This document shows positions 63,229 through 64,000 of a DNA stretch of 64,000 nt, in pieces (within the stretch, counting starts at the first letter, position 1; each line of letters opens with the position of its first letter). Where the stretch lies: assembly GCA_008694505.1 (NCBI GenBank), contig VZDJ01006028.1, positions 2,551,996-2,615,995 of the forward strand, given 5' to 3'. The notes under the pieces were generated by a model. The model saw only the letters and a list, made by a program, of their open reading frames with translations, had not been told where the DNA came from and made no database searches. The translations under genes and the position numbers were made by a program. This DNA comes from Cyanoderma ruficeps. Lineage: Eukaryota > Chordata > Aves > Passeriformes > Timaliidae.

Positions 63229-64000
63229 GCTTAGTTACTGTAGTTATCTTTTCAGTACAGTACTCACAGTAACCATTCCTAACAGTGACAGTAAGTTTTG
63301 CTTTTACTCATACTGTATAACAACAACAAAAAATTCATTAACTTAATGAAGCAACGCTCCTCCTATTTACAATACTTCAAGTGAAGACAGAGATGACACC
63401 TCTAAGCCCAATAGGCTTATTGGGCCAGTATTACATATTGTTACTACTAAAATCTTGGGGAAAGAAGTCCAGCTTCTTCAAAGTTATACAGAGATCTTAA
63501 ATCTGTCTTCTTAAGACTCTTAGCAATATTTTTACACCAATTTATTCTCTCATTTCAATACCACTTGAATTTTAATTATCTGTTATTTGTGCATATTAAG
63601 GAACTTCTGCTGAATTTTAGAAAGCTAACAGCTGTTCCCTTTAAAACCAAATGTCATAAAAATCTCTCATGAAGGGAAATACATATATTGTAAATACACA
63701 GCTATTTCACCGTGTTGTAATTCAGTTTCACTTTGTTGTTTTTTTATCCTGTTTACCTCAGTATATACTATACAAAACTTGATTTATTCTTTAGCTCCTT
63801 TTTGTTCCCAAACTGCTGCTTTAGTTCTTACTGCTGCTTTATTATGTAAACCTCCTACTACTCTGTCTTTTAGCTTTTGTGGTTGCAGCATTTTTGAGAT
63901 CATATAAACAGGCCTGAGAGTTGCTGCTAAATTATTGAAATTCGGTTCATTTTTAGAAAGGAGTGTCCCTTTTAACATTTGCTGTAATAATGTCCTACTC

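Larger units (their letters stand above)
61018..64000 (-). other. ARHGEF10: ARHGEF10 intron, continuing beyond the window
   Basis: No further ARHGEF10 exon was found. Minus-strand frames at 61,128-61,328, 62,439-62,756 and 63,784-63,978 do not resemble the protein. Repeats inside are listed separately. Confidence 0.6.

Overview
This is vertebrate, almost certainly bird, nuclear DNA. The evidence is a CR1 LINE 3' end with its characteristic short octamer tail, several LTRs of avian endogenous-retrovirus type, and the tail of ARHGEF10 beside KBTBD11 in the same transcriptional direction, an order known from amniotes (human 8p23.3). The LTR families recall neoavian birds more than chicken, but that rests on memory of repeat families, not on a search. 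Most of the window is AT-rich, non-coding and gene-poor.

Region 1-30 kb: no protein-coding gene could be supported. It holds one clear CR1 copy (about 2.2-2.8 kb), a shorter CR1 fragment (4.6-4.8 kb), microsatellites (6.05, 9.7 and 10.5 kb; the 9.7 kb one contains the window's only N), an LTR-like segment with an AATAAA signal (about 16.4-17.06 kb) and a solo LTR at 25,093-25,660 flanked by a perfect 5-bp target-site duplication. MYOM2, the expected next gene on this side, was not seen.

Region 29.8-47.6 kb: KBTBD11 on the minus strand. The whole 589-residue BTB-BACK-kelch protein is in one exon (30,685-32,454). A splice acceptor lies 75 bases upstream of its ATG. The leader of this exon contains a 20-codon upstream ORF that stops 9 bases before the main start. 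A CpG island at about 46.8-47.6 kb, with minus-strand splice donors, is the likely promoter and non-coding first exon, giving an intron of about 14.4 kb. That intron contains a roughly 1-kb LTR, an old CR1-like fragment and a decayed coding-like sequence of unknown parent.

Region 47.6-64 kb: an intergenic stretch, then the 3' end of ARHGEF10 on the minus strand: the final coding exon (58,427-58,941) and the penultimate exon (about 60,868-61,017), which join in phase at a split glycine codon. The rest is ARHGEF10 intron, with a 61-bp sequence present twice and a small cluster of palindromes. The two genes are unrelated in function: KBTBD11 is a probable CUL3-type adaptor and ARHGEF10 a Rho guanine-nucleotide exchange factor. 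I found no new multi-gene system. The items most worth checking are the KBTBD11 upstream ORF with its distal promoter, and the decayed coding-like segment.
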